40,309 bases of DNA. Origin: Myxococcota bacterium (GTDB taxonomy: Bacteria > Myxococcota_A > UBA796 > JAFGLY01). The DNA is taken from the NCBI GenBank assembly GCA_024276675.1, contig JAJRWT010000112.1:1-40309 (forward strand), read 5' to 3'. Each line of letters begins with the position of its first letter. Position 1 is the first letter of the stretch. Under the pieces are notes generated by a model, which was given only the letters and a program-made list of their open reading frames with translations, made no database searches and was not told where the DNA came from. Below, in pieces: positions 16,577 to 25,849 of the stretch. The position numbers were made by a program, and so were the translations under genes.

Positions 16577-16638
16577 TCACATCGTCCTCGTACTGAAGGC
16601 TGCGCCGAAGAGACGCAATACGCCGGGTGAACGGTTAC
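15801..16638 (+). mobile_element. IS66-type remnant, right half
   Basis: A 5'-truncated insertion sequence. The transposase C-terminal half is intact and the right end reads CGCCGGGTGAACGGTTAC at 16621-16638. Its reverse complement, GTAACCGTTCACCCGGCG, matches the left end of the second copy at 31498. The left boundary abuts the repeats of the CRISPR trailer without a terminal repeat. Confidence 0.75.
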
Positions 16639-16691
16639 CGGTTACGTTTGGACGAGCAGGTACTCGATGGGAAAACCAACCAATTTTTGCA

Positions 16692-19361
16692 CTACCAACT
16701 CCCGTAGGGGCCGCCGTAGGCACCCATGTCGTTGGTGGTGCCGTCCAGGTCATCGTAGCTCTCGTCCGTGTGGCCGGCGTCGATACATGGAGAGCCCGGA
16801 ACAAGACTCAAATCATCGTTCCATGGGTCGGCGTCATCAGAAAAATCCACGAAGATCGGATCTTCGGAGATGTTGCCGTTGGCTCCCGTGGGATCAGTAA
16901 AGTCCAAGTATTCACCGGTTTCGTTGGCGTAGACATCGTTGAAAATCATCTGCGGAGTGGGGTCGGTGTCGAATGAACCAATGCCTGCTATGTCGCTGAA
17001 GGCGATGATGTTGTTGGCGAAGTACTGGGCCGTAGCTCCGTAAGAGAAAGTCACCTGGGCGTAGCCATCGTTGTTGGCTATCACGGTGTTGTTTACGAAC
17101 TCGGATCCATCGTCTCCCGCGAATTCGACAGCCGAACTCCCACTGCCCGAGCCATTGCCCTGGATGATGTTGTTGTAAACATAAGCCTTCGCTCCATCGC
17201 GCGTTGCAATTCCCCCACCGCTGTAGCTGGACCAGTTGTCGTAGATGAGGTTGTTGTAGATTTGAATTTCGTCGGTAGACCATATGCCTATTCCCCCTCC
17301 GAAGGCATAGGTGGAATAAATGGCGTTTCCCTCTATGACGTTGTCTTCTATCGTGAGGGAACTGCCTGAATAGGAGATGGCTATTCCACCCCCCAGGCCC
17401 CAGTCGAAACTATCAAAAGAAGCGGTGTTGTTTCGTATTTCGTTACTGATGATACTGCCGGTACAGTTCCGACACGCGATTCCACCACCATGGCCCGCGA
17501 CAGTGTAGTTGTCCTCGATGTGGTTGTTGATGATCTCGATGTCTCCGGATTCCACATAGACACCTCCTCCATCATTGCTGCCATCCGCGCCGGTTATGGT
17601 AAAGCCCTCCAGTCTTGAACCATGGAGAGTGGATATCAGTTCAACGACCTGACTGCTACCGCCAGAATCGATGGTTGTATCAGCAGGCCCATCGGTGGAT
17701 TCCAAGATCACCAGCCCCCCCTCCACCAATAGTTTTTCCAAGTAGGTTCCGGGTAAGACGTAGATGGTGCAGGGATCTTCAGGAGAACGGGCATCGATGG
17801 CATCTTGAATCATGAAGAATGGAGCATCCCAGGTACCATCACCACCAACCGAAGCTATCGAACTGACCCAGGTTCCAGTCGTGGTGCCGTAGTCGTAGCC
17901 TTCGTCCACATAGCCGTCGGAGTCGTCGTCCATACCGTTGCAGATCTCCACGCACTCGGGCGCTCCATTGCCATCTACGTCCATGAAGCCCTCGTCCACC
18001 TCGTCGTCGCAGTCGTTGTCCTGAAAGTCGCAGATCTCTGCCAGGTCCGGACTCCTGGAGGAGTCGCCGTCATCGCAGTCGCCGTCGCACAGGCTAACTC
18101 CATCGCCGTCGAGGTCCAATGCGTTCATGGAAGCATCCAGGTCGTCGCAGTCGCCATCGCAAGAGCTGTTTCCGTCACGATCCAAATCAAGAATGTTCAA
18201 GAAGGGATCGCCGTCGTCACACTCTTCGCATGCCAATGCGCCGTCGGCGTCCATGTCCACCTCATCCGCGGCAACGGATCCATCACAATCGTCGTCTATG
18301 CCGTTGCACAGTTCGGGTGCTCCCGGAAAAATATTGGAATCCAGCGCCTCGCAGTCGCCGGCGCAGGCAGCAAAACCGTCTTCGTCGAGATCGATCTCGT
18401 CGCTGGGGACTTGGCCATCGCAGTCGTCGTCAAGACCGTTGCAGAGTTCCACGGCACCGGGATAGGCTTCGGGTCTGGCGTCGTCACAGTCACCATCGCA
18501 AGTGCTTACGCCGTCGCCATCCAAATCGAATCCTTCGTCCACCTGTATGTCACAGTCGTCATCCAGGCCATTACAGATCTCTTCGGCTCCGGGAAAGACC
18601 ATCGCGCTCTCATCGTCACAATCCCCGGCACAGGCCAAATAACCGTCGCCATCATTGTCCGATTCCGCGAAAGGTAGACTATCGTCACAGTCGTCGTCAA
18701 GACCGTTACAAAGCTCTTCAGCCTTTGGATGGACGTTGGGATCGTCGTCATTACAGTCTCCAGCACATGTGAGCCAACCGTCGGCATCGAAGTCGGTCTC
18801 GCCACCTTCCAACAAGAGGCCGTCGCAATCGTCGTCCAGGCCGTCGCAGATCTCTTCGGCCTCGGGATGAATGTCGGGATTTCCGTCATCGCAGTCGCCG
18901 TCACACGATGACCATCCGTCAGCGTCGAAATCCAGATCCTCGTCAACCAGGGAATCGCAATCATCGTCCAGGTCATTACAGATCTCGGTGGCGCCTGGAT
19001 TGATTGAGGGATCGTCGTCGTCGCAGTCTTCGTAAATGCAGTATCCGTCACTGTCCAGGTCGGGGTCGATGACGCCATCGCAATCGTTGTCCAAACCGTC
19101 GCAGATTTCGGCGGCGCCGGGATGAATGTCTGGATCGTAGTCATCGCAGTCCACCCCGGAAAGGGTTTCACCCCCACAGTCCACCTCCGAATCCATGTTC
19201 TCTCTTGGCACGAAACCACCGGGATAGCCGTCCTCGTCCTTGTCGATGGCTATGCACTCTATTTCGGAGATGGAGACGTCCGAGCAGCCCGCTCCAAAAA
19301 ACATGGAAAACACCAGGGAAAGCCACAAGCCGACGGAAACGGCAGTTAGATGGGTTGTCAT
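16692..19361 (-). CDS. MopE-repeat lipoprotein with C-terminal beta-helix (paralog 1)
   Basis: 889 residues. The N-terminus is a lipoprotein signal peptide with a lipobox ending in FGAG-Cys26, so it should be anchored to the outside of a membrane. Residues of about 50-490 consist of tandem acidic repeats of the type CDGLDNDCDG and DGDCDD (putative metal-binding MopE motif, PF11617), each with paired Cys and many Asp, so calcium or copper binding is likely. A linker with WVSSIASVGGDGTWDAPF leads to a parallel beta-helix of about 330 residues with recurrent GGGI and NNxI turns (IINNHIEDN, GGGIACRNC, VYNNIIQGN), ending in DMGAYGGPYG. Such proteins are common in Myxococcota surfaces. The ATG overlaps the stop of paralog 2 and is preceded by GGGAG, so the two are co-expressed. 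No link to CRISPR function is known. Confidence 0.85.
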   Translation of the reverse strand: MTTHLTAVSVGLWLSLVFSMFFGAGCSDVSISEIECIAIDKDEDGYPGGFVPRENMDSEVDCGGETLSGVDCDDYDPDIHPGAAEICDGLDNDCDGVIDPDLDSDGYCIYEDCDDDDPSINPGATEICNDLDDDCDSLVDEDLDFDADGWSSCDGDCDDGNPDIHPEAEEICDGLDDDCDGLLLEGGETDFDADGWLTCAGDCNDDDPNVHPKAEELCNGLDDDCDDSLPFAESDNDGDGYLACAGDCDDESAMVFPGAEEICNGLDDDCDIQVDEGFDLDGDGVSTCDGDCDDARPEAYPGAVELCNGLDDDCDGQVPSDEIDLDEDGFAACAGDCEALDSNIFPGAPELCNGIDDDCDGSVAADEVDMDADGALACEECDDGDPFLNILDLDRDGNSSCDGDCDDLDASMNALDLDGDGVSLCDGDCDDGDSSRSPDLAEICDFQDNDCDDEVDEGFMDVDGNGAPECVEICNGMDDDSDGYVDEGYDYGTTTGTWVSSIASVGGDGTWDAPFFMIQDAIDARSPEDPCTIYVLPGTYLEKLLVEGGLVILESTDGPADTTIDSGGSSQVVELISTLHGSRLEGFTITGADGSNDGGGVYVESGDIEIINNHIEDNYTVAGHGGGIACRNCTGSIISNEIRNNTASFDSFDWGLGGGIAISYSGSSLTIEDNVIEGNAIYSTYAFGGGIGIWSTDEIQIYNNLIYDNWSSYSGGGIATRDGAKAYVYNNIIQGNGSGSGSSAVEFAGDDGSEFVNNTVIANNDGYAQVTFSYGATAQYFANNIIAFSDIAGIGSFDTDPTPQMIFNDVYANETGEYLDFTDPTGANGNISEDPIFVDFSDDADPWNDDLSLVPGSPCIDAGHTDESYDDLDGTTNDMGAYGGPYGSW

Positions 19362-22174
19362 GGTATGCTCCCTATGCAGTCATCAACCGGTTCGTAGGGT
19401 GTGGCTCCGCCGAGGCCGCCCATGTCGGAGGTGGAGCCGTCGGCATCGTTCCATTGGGAGTCGGGATTGCCGACATCCCTGGCCGGAGAACCGGCCTCCA
19501 GGGTCAGATCATCGTCCAACAAGGCATCGTAGTCGTCGTAGTCGCTGAACTGGGGGTCCAACGAGATATTGCCATTGACATCAACCACATCCAGATGACC
19601 TGAACAGTTGGAGAGAAAGCCGTCGCCATCAGGATCGTAGTAAAGACTGTATTCAAGGGTGGGAGCCGGGTATCCCTCTTCGTCATCGTGCTCACAGCCC
19701 AGCAGGCCACCGTTGCCAGGCCAGGCCAAGATGGAAGAGCTGATTGTGGTATTGTCACCGTCGAACATTACAGCGCCTCCGTAGCCGGTATTGGCGCTGT
19801 TCTCCAACATGGTGACGTGATACAACTCGATTCGATAAGTCCCTGGCTGACACCAGACGGCCCCAGCGCTCGCTGCGGTGTTGCCTTGGAAGAGTACACC
19901 GTCCACAAAGGCATCGGAATCTTGAATGTATAAGGCGCCCCCCATGCCATCGGCCTCGTTCCCTGCAAAACGAGTGGCGGTGATGGTCACGTCTCCCGTC
20001 GCCTTCATGGCTCCACCGCCACTGGCGCTGTAGTTTTGTAGGAAGGTACAACCATCGATCAAGGTCTCTGCGTCGGGGTCGTCGTCGGAGAAGTCGATGA
20101 AAATGGCTCCGCCACCGTCATCACCGCCGCCTCCATAGGCAAAGTTGCCGCTGAAGTAGCAATCCTGGATTAGGGGACTGCCGCCTTGGATATAAATGGC
20201 GGCTCCCCGGTCCACCGCCTCATTGTCTTCGAAACGGTTGCAACTCAACGTGGGCGATGAGTCGTGAATCTGGACGGCTGCTCCCTGCCGCATTTCAGAA
20301 TCACCAAGCCCGGCATCATCCATCAAGGAGCCATACCGAAAGGTAAAACCCTCCACCAGGGTTTCACTACCTGCCCCGGACTCCACCAACAGCATGGGTT
20401 CGGAAGTGTAGCCTTCCAAGAAGGTTGTTTCAGCACCATCAGTGCTTACCAGGGAGATGGGATCACTTGGCAAGACGATAGGATCTTCATATGTTCCAGG
20501 CATTACGAGAACATCGCACGGACTCTCCGTGAGTGATCGAGCGATGGCCGCTGGGATGGTCGCCAGCGGAGATACGTAGGTGCCATCGCCAGTTTCACTA
20601 CCCGCGCTGGCGGAGACCCAGGTACCATGTCCCGCACTCACGTCGAAACCCTCGTCCACATCACCGTCACCGTCATTGTCGATGCCATCACAAAGCTCTA
20701 TGCAATCGGCAATGTCGTCGCCGTTGACGTCGTCGAAGTCCTCGTCCACGGCTCCGTCGCAATCATCGTCGACCTCGTTGCAGGATTCCTCGACAAGGGG
20801 TGACAAGCTGGGGTCCAGGTCGTCGCAGTCGCCGTCGCAGGTGTTGACTCCATCGCCATCGGCATCGAGCAGGTTCAACTCGGCGTCAAGGTCATCGCAG
20901 TCTCCACCGCATGGAGTGACACCATCCTCGTCCAGATCAAACAGGTTGAGAACAGGATCGTGGTCGTCGCAGTCGCCCTCGCAGGCACTGGCGCCATCCT
21001 CGTCGGCATCTTGCTCGTCTTCAGGAATGACACCATCGCAGTCGTTGTCTATTCCATCGCAGATCTCTGTTGCATCAGGATGGGTTTGGGGATCCCCGTC
21101 GTCGCAGTCATCGGCGCAGGCCAGGTATCCATCCGCGTCCAGATCTACCTCGGTGGCGGCCAGCAGGCCGTCACAGTTGTCGTCCAGACCGTTGCAGATC
21201 TCGGAGGCCGAGGGGTTGATGCTCGGCAAAGCATCATCGCAATCTCCAGAACAGGATGTCCACCCGTCGCCGTCCCAATCGAAGTCCTCGTCCACCAAGG
21301 AATCGCAATCGTTGTCTACACCGTCACAGATTTCGACCGCCCCAGGGAACGATGTCGGGTCCAGATCATCGCAGTCCTGGCAGGCCAACCACCCATCGGC
21401 GTCCGTGTCGTACTCGGATTCATCGAGACCGGAGCAATCATCGTCGATGCCGTTGCAGATCTCGACCATTCCAGGGTTTCGCATGATGTCGTCGTCGTCG
21501 CAGTCGCCTTGGCAGACGCTGTAGCCGTCTCCGTCGGCGTCGAGTTCATCGGCAGAAAGCAAACCGTCACAGTCATTGTCCAGGTCGTCGCAGATCTCCG
21601 TAGCGCCGGGATATACTGCGGCGTTGGTATCATCACAATCTCCAGCGCAGGGAGTCCACCCATCCCGATCTTCGTCCAGGCCGTCGTCGATTACGCCGTT
21701 ACAGTTTTCGTCTCGCCCATCACAAGTTTCTGGAGCACCGGGATAAACCGTAGAGTCCGCATCGTCGCAGTCGTCGGCGCAGGTGCCCACGCCGTAGTGG
21801 CCATCGCCATCGGCGTCCTGATCCGTCTCTCCATCGCAATCGTTGTCTATACCATCGCACTCCTCCGCAGCCCCCGGATGGATTGAAGCATCCAAGTCGT
21901 CGCAGTCATCGAAGGTACCCTGTAGGATGTCGTCCAGCTCTTCCTCGGAACATGGCACCCAAAGAAAGCCCGTGTCACCCTGTGAATGAGCATTGGCTTC
22001 GTCCGACATCTTCCAGCCGGCGGCATGACCGTCGCCGTCCATGTCCAAGGCATGGCACTCCGAACTACGTGTATAGATTTCGTTGTTGCAGCCAAGCAGG
22101 GCCAGTCCGCACAATACTGCGGGAACCAAAATCCAAAAAGCTGAAGAGCCCTTGTTAAAATACTGGAATTTCAT
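19358..22174 (-). CDS. MopE-repeat lipoprotein with C-terminal beta-helix (paralog 2)
   Basis: 938 residues with the same architecture as its downstream neighbour. A lipoprotein signal peptide ends in ALLG-Cys29. Tandem MopE-type repeats (ECDGIDNDCDG, CADDCDDAD, CDGRDENCNG and similar) cover about residues 85-560. A C-terminal parallel beta-helix follows, with segments such as LSCNRFEDNEA, GGGDDGGGAIFID and GGAMKATGDVTITATRFAGN, closing in SDMGGLGGATPYEP. The extreme Asp and Cys content points to an extracellular calcium- or metal-binding surface protein. It is the first gene of the two-gene unit, begins 147 nt downstream of the cas6 stop on the same strand, and could be read from its own promoter or by read-through from the cmr operon. 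The two genes probably arose by tandem duplication. Confidence 0.85.
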   Translation of the reverse strand: MKFQYFNKGSSAFWILVPAVLCGLALLGCNNEIYTRSSECHALDMDGDGHAAGWKMSDEANAHSQGDTGFLWVPCSEEELDDILQGTFDDCDDLDASIHPGAAEECDGIDNDCDGETDQDADGDGHYGVGTCADDCDDADSTVYPGAPETCDGRDENCNGVIDDGLDEDRDGWTPCAGDCDDTNAAVYPGATEICDDLDNDCDGLLSADELDADGDGYSVCQGDCDDDDIMRNPGMVEICNGIDDDCSGLDESEYDTDADGWLACQDCDDLDPTSFPGAVEICDGVDNDCDSLVDEDFDWDGDGWTSCSGDCDDALPSINPSASEICNGLDDNCDGLLAATEVDLDADGYLACADDCDDGDPQTHPDATEICDGIDNDCDGVIPEDEQDADEDGASACEGDCDDHDPVLNLFDLDEDGVTPCGGDCDDLDAELNLLDADGDGVNTCDGDCDDLDPSLSPLVEESCNEVDDDCDGAVDEDFDDVNGDDIADCIELCDGIDNDGDGDVDEGFDVSAGHGTWVSASAGSETGDGTYVSPLATIPAAIARSLTESPCDVLVMPGTYEDPIVLPSDPISLVSTDGAETTFLEGYTSEPMLLVESGAGSETLVEGFTFRYGSLMDDAGLGDSEMRQGAAVQIHDSSPTLSCNRFEDNEAVDRGAAIYIQGGSPLIQDCYFSGNFAYGGGGDDGGGAIFIDFSDDDPDAETLIDGCTFLQNYSASGGGAMKATGDVTITATRFAGNEADGMGGALYIQDSDAFVDGVLFQGNTAASAGAVWCQPGTYRIELYHVTMLENSANTGYGGAVMFDGDNTTISSSILAWPGNGGLLGCEHDDEEGYPAPTLEYSLYYDPDGDGFLSNCSGHLDVVDVNGNISLDPQFSDYDDYDALLDDDLTLEAGSPARDVGNPDSQWNDADGSTSDMGGLGGATPYEPVDDCIGSIP

Positions 22175-22320
22175 GAAAACACCCGTTTGTGAAATCCTCT
22201 TCTATGACTTGACGGCAACTCCGCGCTGCTTCTGGCAATTAGACGGACGAGAAGAGAAGAAGCTGACAGTCAATGTTCAGTATTCGCCCAGCCCCTATTC
22301 CTTGAGGAAATACCTTGTGC

Positions 22321-23241
22321 TCAAGCCAAAAAGTCGACGAGTACTCTGCCCAGGCCAGTACTGGTCTTTGCGCCGATGTGCAAGTACTCTGCGGAAGCCA
22401 GCAGGTCCGCGAAGTCGGCAACCGTTTCGTCCAGGAACGCGATGCCCGTCCAGCCGGACAGATCTACCCTGCTGCCCTGGCGCGAAGACCAGCGGGACTG
22501 CCGGCGAAAATCACGCCATTCCCACCGGCCAGATACGGTATGGGGTTCAGGCCACCAACGGTTGATCTCCAGATCTAGCATTCGGGCCACTGCACGGGTG
22601 CGCCCCACCATGGAGCGGAGCAGGTCCGCGATGCTCGGAGGTCGCTTTTCAGACAGGTGCTTCAAGCGCAAGGGAGTTACGATTTGGAGCCTTGCTCCTT
22701 CCACCTGGCTGGGGAGATCCGTGAAGCTTCCAAGAACTGAAGGATGGGGCCAAGAGCCAAGCACTCGGCCCCGCTCCATCACCAATGATTGACCGCCAAC
22801 TCCATGTACCCATACGGCTTCCACTATATGGGGTATGCGGTCTTCACCCAAGCCATGCCCTGCAAGAATATCGATGGCTTCAAGCAGCAGGCCGGGCTTG
22901 GGAATGGAGCCAAAGAAAAATACGTCGAAACGCAACGGGCTCTCACGAGTCAACAAGGAACCAGGCGCCTGGTCAACCTGGATGACAAAAGGACGTATCT
23001 TCTGCGAAGCGACCAATCCGGGGTCGTACCAGCCAGGGATGGGGCAGGTATCCACCAACCGACAACTCAGGCAAATGGGATCGTCGCGGTGGATGCAGAC
23101 CGCGTCCATGAGAGCATTGCCCAGCGCCCCGCGTATGGTGACTGCTGGAATCGGCGGCAATATCCAGCGAGATGCGGGTAGCAGGCTGACGTGTACCCTG
23201 GTTATGGCAAACCTGGAAAGCCAGTCGTGGCGTGGGTTCAT
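22321..23241 (-). CDS. cas6: Cas6 pre-crRNA endoribonuclease
   Basis: 306 residues. Cas6 cuts the array transcript within each repeat and leaves the 8-nt AUUGAAAC handle. Residues 37-49 (IRGALGNALMDAV) followed by four Cys (49, 57, 60, 66) in an arrangement C..CxLxDTC match the PF10040-type Cas6 found with type III systems. The C-terminal HIGAKTSTGLGRV is the glycine-rich RAMP loop. Catalytic residues vary in this family and cannot be named here. It is the last gene of the operon, with its ATG overlapping the cmr6 stop (ATGA). It is the only Cas6 in the window, so it probably serves the array for both the III-B complex and the III-D-like one. Confidence 0.9.
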   Translation of the reverse strand: MNPRHDWLSRFAITRVHVSLLPASRWILPPIPAVTIRGALGNALMDAVCIHRDDPICLSCRLVDTCPIPGWYDPGLVASQKIRPFVIQVDQAPGSLLTRESPLRFDVFFFGSIPKPGLLLEAIDILAGHGLGEDRIPHIVEAVWVHGVGGQSLVMERGRVLGSWPHPSVLGSFTDLPSQVEGARLQIVTPLRLKHLSEKRPPSIADLLRSMVGRTRAVARMLDLEINRWWPEPHTVSGRWEWRDFRRQSRWSSRQGSRVDLSGWTGIAFLDETVADFADLLASAEYLHIGAKTSTGLGRVLVDFLA

Positions 23242-24686
23242 TCAACTGGTCCGTAGTAAGCATCGAAGATGATCTTTATCGTGCCGTCGGGGGCCTTGTG
23301 CAGCTTCAAAAACTCGATGGCCTTTTTCACGGATGGTTCGTCGTATTTCCCACGGGCGACCCTGCGAGCAAAGGCAGTGCGAGCCTTTGGTTGCTTATTC
23401 TTGGAAAGAGATGCCAAGTTGGGCAGGCCTTCGTCCCGCAAGACGTTGGTGCCAAAGGCTAGCTTTTTCTGGGAGACATCATTGGAAGTTTTGGTGCCTT
23501 GCTCGGTGCCATCATGGCCTATCTCTTCGCCCTTCGGAACAGAATCGAGCCCAGGGATGGGACCGGGAATGGGTGGAGGCGGTGGATCTGGCTTCCAAGT
23601 CACCAGCCTTTTGGCAAGCGTCTTTTCCTTACTTGAGCCGCGCTTCCACTTCTTCAAGATGCCCGCCGTGGAGATCCACTCCCAGATCATGGGTTGCAAC
23701 TCTGGATCCTGCCAAGAGATGCTGGAGAAACGGCTGTCTTCAGTGGGCTTGTCCCGTAGCCATGACTTGAGATTGCGGGCTGCTTGTTCCTTTTTCAGGG
23801 AGCGCTTCAACAAGGCGAGCTTCTGGGTGGGTGAAGAGGTATTGAACTGCTCAAGCTCTTTTTCTTTGAGAACCGATTCATCGTTCTTGTCAAGGACAGT
23901 ACGAGTGAACCGTCCATATCCGGCCCTGGTCTTGGCGCCTACGCCGTGTTGTTCCAAGGCCTGGAGCAGAATCTTCGCCGCTCGTTCCACCCATTCGTGC
24001 GGACCTTCCAGCACCAACCTGAACGTGGCATGCACGGCCAGAAACCGCACGGGGATGGGGCCACGAAAACCGCTTGGGAGTTCTCTTCCCTTGCCCTGAT
24101 ACCATTCCTTGTGGTGGGGAGTGAGTATGTCCAGCTTCCATGGCTTGTCTCCACCCTTGGCAAAGGGGTCCAGCCAGGCGTCCAGGAAGTCCACCGCCCC
24201 TGCCATACCCATATCTCCACCTTCGCCAAAAAGTGTATGGAAGGCATCGCCGTCCGGGCCCCAGTCGCCGGCGTAGCGCTCGGCGCAGTAGGCTCGCGCC
24301 ACGCCCTTGAGACTGCTCCCCGGCAGGTAGGGTACACCGTAGGTGTGGAACATGGCCAGGTTGTTCTCCAGCGGAGAAGGCTCGCCCATGCCGCACAATG
24401 AGGGGAAATCGCTCTTGACTCGTATCACCTTGCGAAAACCTGGCTCCGTTGGGGTGGCTCCCTGCCAGCGCTTGAAGGCTTTACGGTAGATGTCAGGTAC
24501 AGACGTCCCGGCGATCTTGTTGAAAAACAAGTCGTCTTTTTGTGTGGCCGTTGCCTTTGAGCCTGATTCGCGCCCCTTTTTTGACGGTTTTTTTAAAGGT
24601 TGTGCCAGTTTGGAAATGGCCAGACCTACGTTGTCGATTTTTGAAAGGGTGTCCAGAATCTCTCTCGGAAGCTTGGTGGTGGTCAT
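23238..24686 (-). CDS. cmr6: Cmr6-like RAMP protein with C-terminal extension
   Basis: 482 residues from the ATG that overlaps the upstream stop; the frame continues upstream only as a shadow of neighbours. The RAMP core runs from about residue 90 to 260: YLPGSSLKGVARAYC at 120-134, a GDMGMAGAVDFLDAW strand and the glycine-rich VGAKTRAGYGRF loop. This is the Cmr6 pattern; Cmr6 sits at the head end of the III-B complex beside Cmr1. Cmr6 is usually 250-350 residues, so this one carries a long C-terminal part: a Lys- and Trp-rich region, a proline linker (PPPPPIPGPIPG) near residue 370, and a final helical basic region (SKNKQPKARTAFARRVARGKY). The extra domain is unexplained and may contact RNA or a partner. 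Confidence 0.85.
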   Translation of the reverse strand: MTTTKLPREILDTLSKIDNVGLAISKLAQPLKKPSKKGRESGSKATATQKDDLFFNKIAGTSVPDIYRKAFKRWQGATPTEPGFRKVIRVKSDFPSLCGMGEPSPLENNLAMFHTYGVPYLPGSSLKGVARAYCAERYAGDWGPDGDAFHTLFGEGGDMGMAGAVDFLDAWLDPFAKGGDKPWKLDILTPHHKEWYQGKGRELPSGFRGPIPVRFLAVHATFRLVLEGPHEWVERAAKILLQALEQHGVGAKTRAGYGRFTRTVLDKNDESVLKEKELEQFNTSSPTQKLALLKRSLKKEQAARNLKSWLRDKPTEDSRFSSISWQDPELQPMIWEWISTAGILKKWKRGSSKEKTLAKRLVTWKPDPPPPPIPGPIPGLDSVPKGEEIGHDGTEQGTKTSNDVSQKKLAFGTNVLRDEGLPNLASLSKNKQPKARTAFARRVARGKYDEPSVKKAIEFLKLHKAPDGTIKIIFDAYYGPVE

Positions 24687-25009
24687 GACGCACCCCCCAT
24701 CTTTTCCTGCGCTCGGGCCGCAATGTGCAGCGCCTCGATGTAGTCCATGGCCCTTTGCATCGCCGCGAATCTCTCTATGTTGGGCAATTGGTTCAATTCC
24801 GCGCTGCGTCCATGGGATGGTGACCCGAAGGCAACCTGGCGCAAGGCTTGCTCCAAGGGGGCGCCCCCGGGCTTGTTTTTCAGGTACTCCAAGGTGGCAT
24901 CCAGGCCCGTGCTCCGCAGTTGACCCGCCAGGCTCTTGAGCAATACACGAGATTCCTTGCTGCGGCTCTGGCAGAGCTTCCACGCCTGCTTCATGGTGTC
25001 GGGGTTCAT
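24683..25009 (-). CDS. Second Cmr5-like small subunit (tentative)
   Basis: 108 residues, predicted all helical: KQAWKLCQSRSKESRVLLKSLAGQLRST, then GLDATLEYLKNK and a C-terminal AAMQRAMDYIEALHIAARAQE. Size, helical character and the GL-x-TL-x-YL-x-K segment recall Cmr5, the small subunit that lines the target strand. A clearer Cmr5 is encoded two genes upstream, so this would be a second, divergent small subunit. It follows the second Cmr4-like gene with a 4-nt overlap, as cmr5 follows cmr4 in the first pair, which supports duplication of a cmr4-cmr5 pair. Alternatively it is an unrelated helical accessory protein. It overlaps cmr6 by 4 nt. Confidence 0.55.
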   Translation of the reverse strand: MNPDTMKQAWKLCQSRSKESRVLLKSLAGQLRSTGLDATLEYLKNKPGGAPLEQALRQVAFGSPSHGRSAELNQLPNIERFAAMQRAMDYIEALHIAARAQEKMGGAS

Positions 25010-25848
25010 GTGGACTCCTTTCCATACCAGCAGACCCTGCCCATGCCCACGGTGCGGTTGCCACCCAGCACCCAGGACTGGTCTGGAGCCGGGAGGAGAT
25101 GGGCATGGTCATCGGGTTCCAAGAGCATCCACATTAGGGTTTCCGGGGGCAGGCTCTCCACGCTGAAGAGCTGACCATCCACGACCACGTGAGTCTTGGG
25201 ATCGATAGAGGCCCTTGTGCGGACTTCGGTCCAGTAGCGGGTGGCAAAGGTGAAGATGTCGTCGTGCAGCACTACCAGGCGGTCCATGGGCGCCTGGTCG
25301 CCGGTCCAGCCGGCCAACCACTGGGACCAAGCTCGTACCAGTTCATCGGCCATGGCAATCCATGAGAGGTCCTCGAGTAGAAGAGAGCCCATGAATGAGC
25401 TGTCCAACTTCAAGCCCCCTTCTTCGTGGACGATTTCTGAAGCCTGAGGTGAGATGATGGCCTGCTCGCGACTTGGATTTGGAAGAGAATCCGGCGCACC
25501 CTCGGGAGCCACGCGAGCCATCCTGCCCAGGGCCAGCGGCGAGGTGGCCAGGACAAATGTGCCCTTCAGCGCCCGAATGGGCAGCGCCAGCAAGGTGGCC
25601 TGCCCAAAACGGATCTCGCCAGCGGCTTCGTCATCCGATTCGGGCTCCGGACCGAAGGCCCGAAGGATTTGTTCCTGCTCGATGCCGGCCCAAGACGCAC
25701 GCTGCCTCATTGTGCCCTTGATGGATGCACCTGGTATCACGGGCCATCCCGTGTGGCGCTCCCTGGCGATGGGTAGATCGACAGAGCCCACGGAGTTGCC
25801 CTCGCCCACGTGTACCGAGGTCAAGGCCTGAATCACACGTACCTGCAC
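25006..25848 (-). CDS. Second Cmr4-like backbone RAMP
   Basis: 280 residues. The N-terminus SVHVGEGNSVGSVDLPIARER and IPGASIKGTMRQ reproduce the Cmr4 pattern, with the conserved Asp (residue 24) of the DLPI motif that supplies target-RNA cleavage in Cmr4. A glycine-rich VLGGNRTVGMGRV loop closes the protein. The sequence is clearly divergent from the first Cmr4 in the operon (27432-28328): shorter and lacking HAGTGQG. Whether both enter one backbone, alternate, or form two complexes cannot be told. It starts 1 nt before the cmr1 stop region and overlaps the next small gene by 4 nt. Confidence 0.8.
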   Translation of the reverse strand: MQVRVIQALTSVHVGEGNSVGSVDLPIARERHTGWPVIPGASIKGTMRQRASWAGIEQEQILRAFGPEPESDDEAAGEIRFGQATLLALPIRALKGTFVLATSPLALGRMARVAPEGAPDSLPNPSREQAIISPQASEIVHEEGGLKLDSSFMGSLLLEDLSWIAMADELVRAWSQWLAGWTGDQAPMDRLVVLHDDIFTFATRYWTEVRTRASIDPKTHVVVDGQLFSVESLPPETLMWMLLEPDDHAHLLPAPDQSWVLGGNRTVGMGRVCWYGKEST

Positions 25849-25849
25849 G

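Noticed and set aside
17805..21886. Plus-strand frames rich in Val, Ile and Ala opposite the lipoprotein genes
   Set aside because: They are antisense translations of the GAC/GAT-rich MopE repeats.
22290..22320. A terminator just after cas6
   Set aside because: A short imperfect stem (TATTTCCT/AGGAATA) has a 2-nt loop and no T-run, too weak to call.
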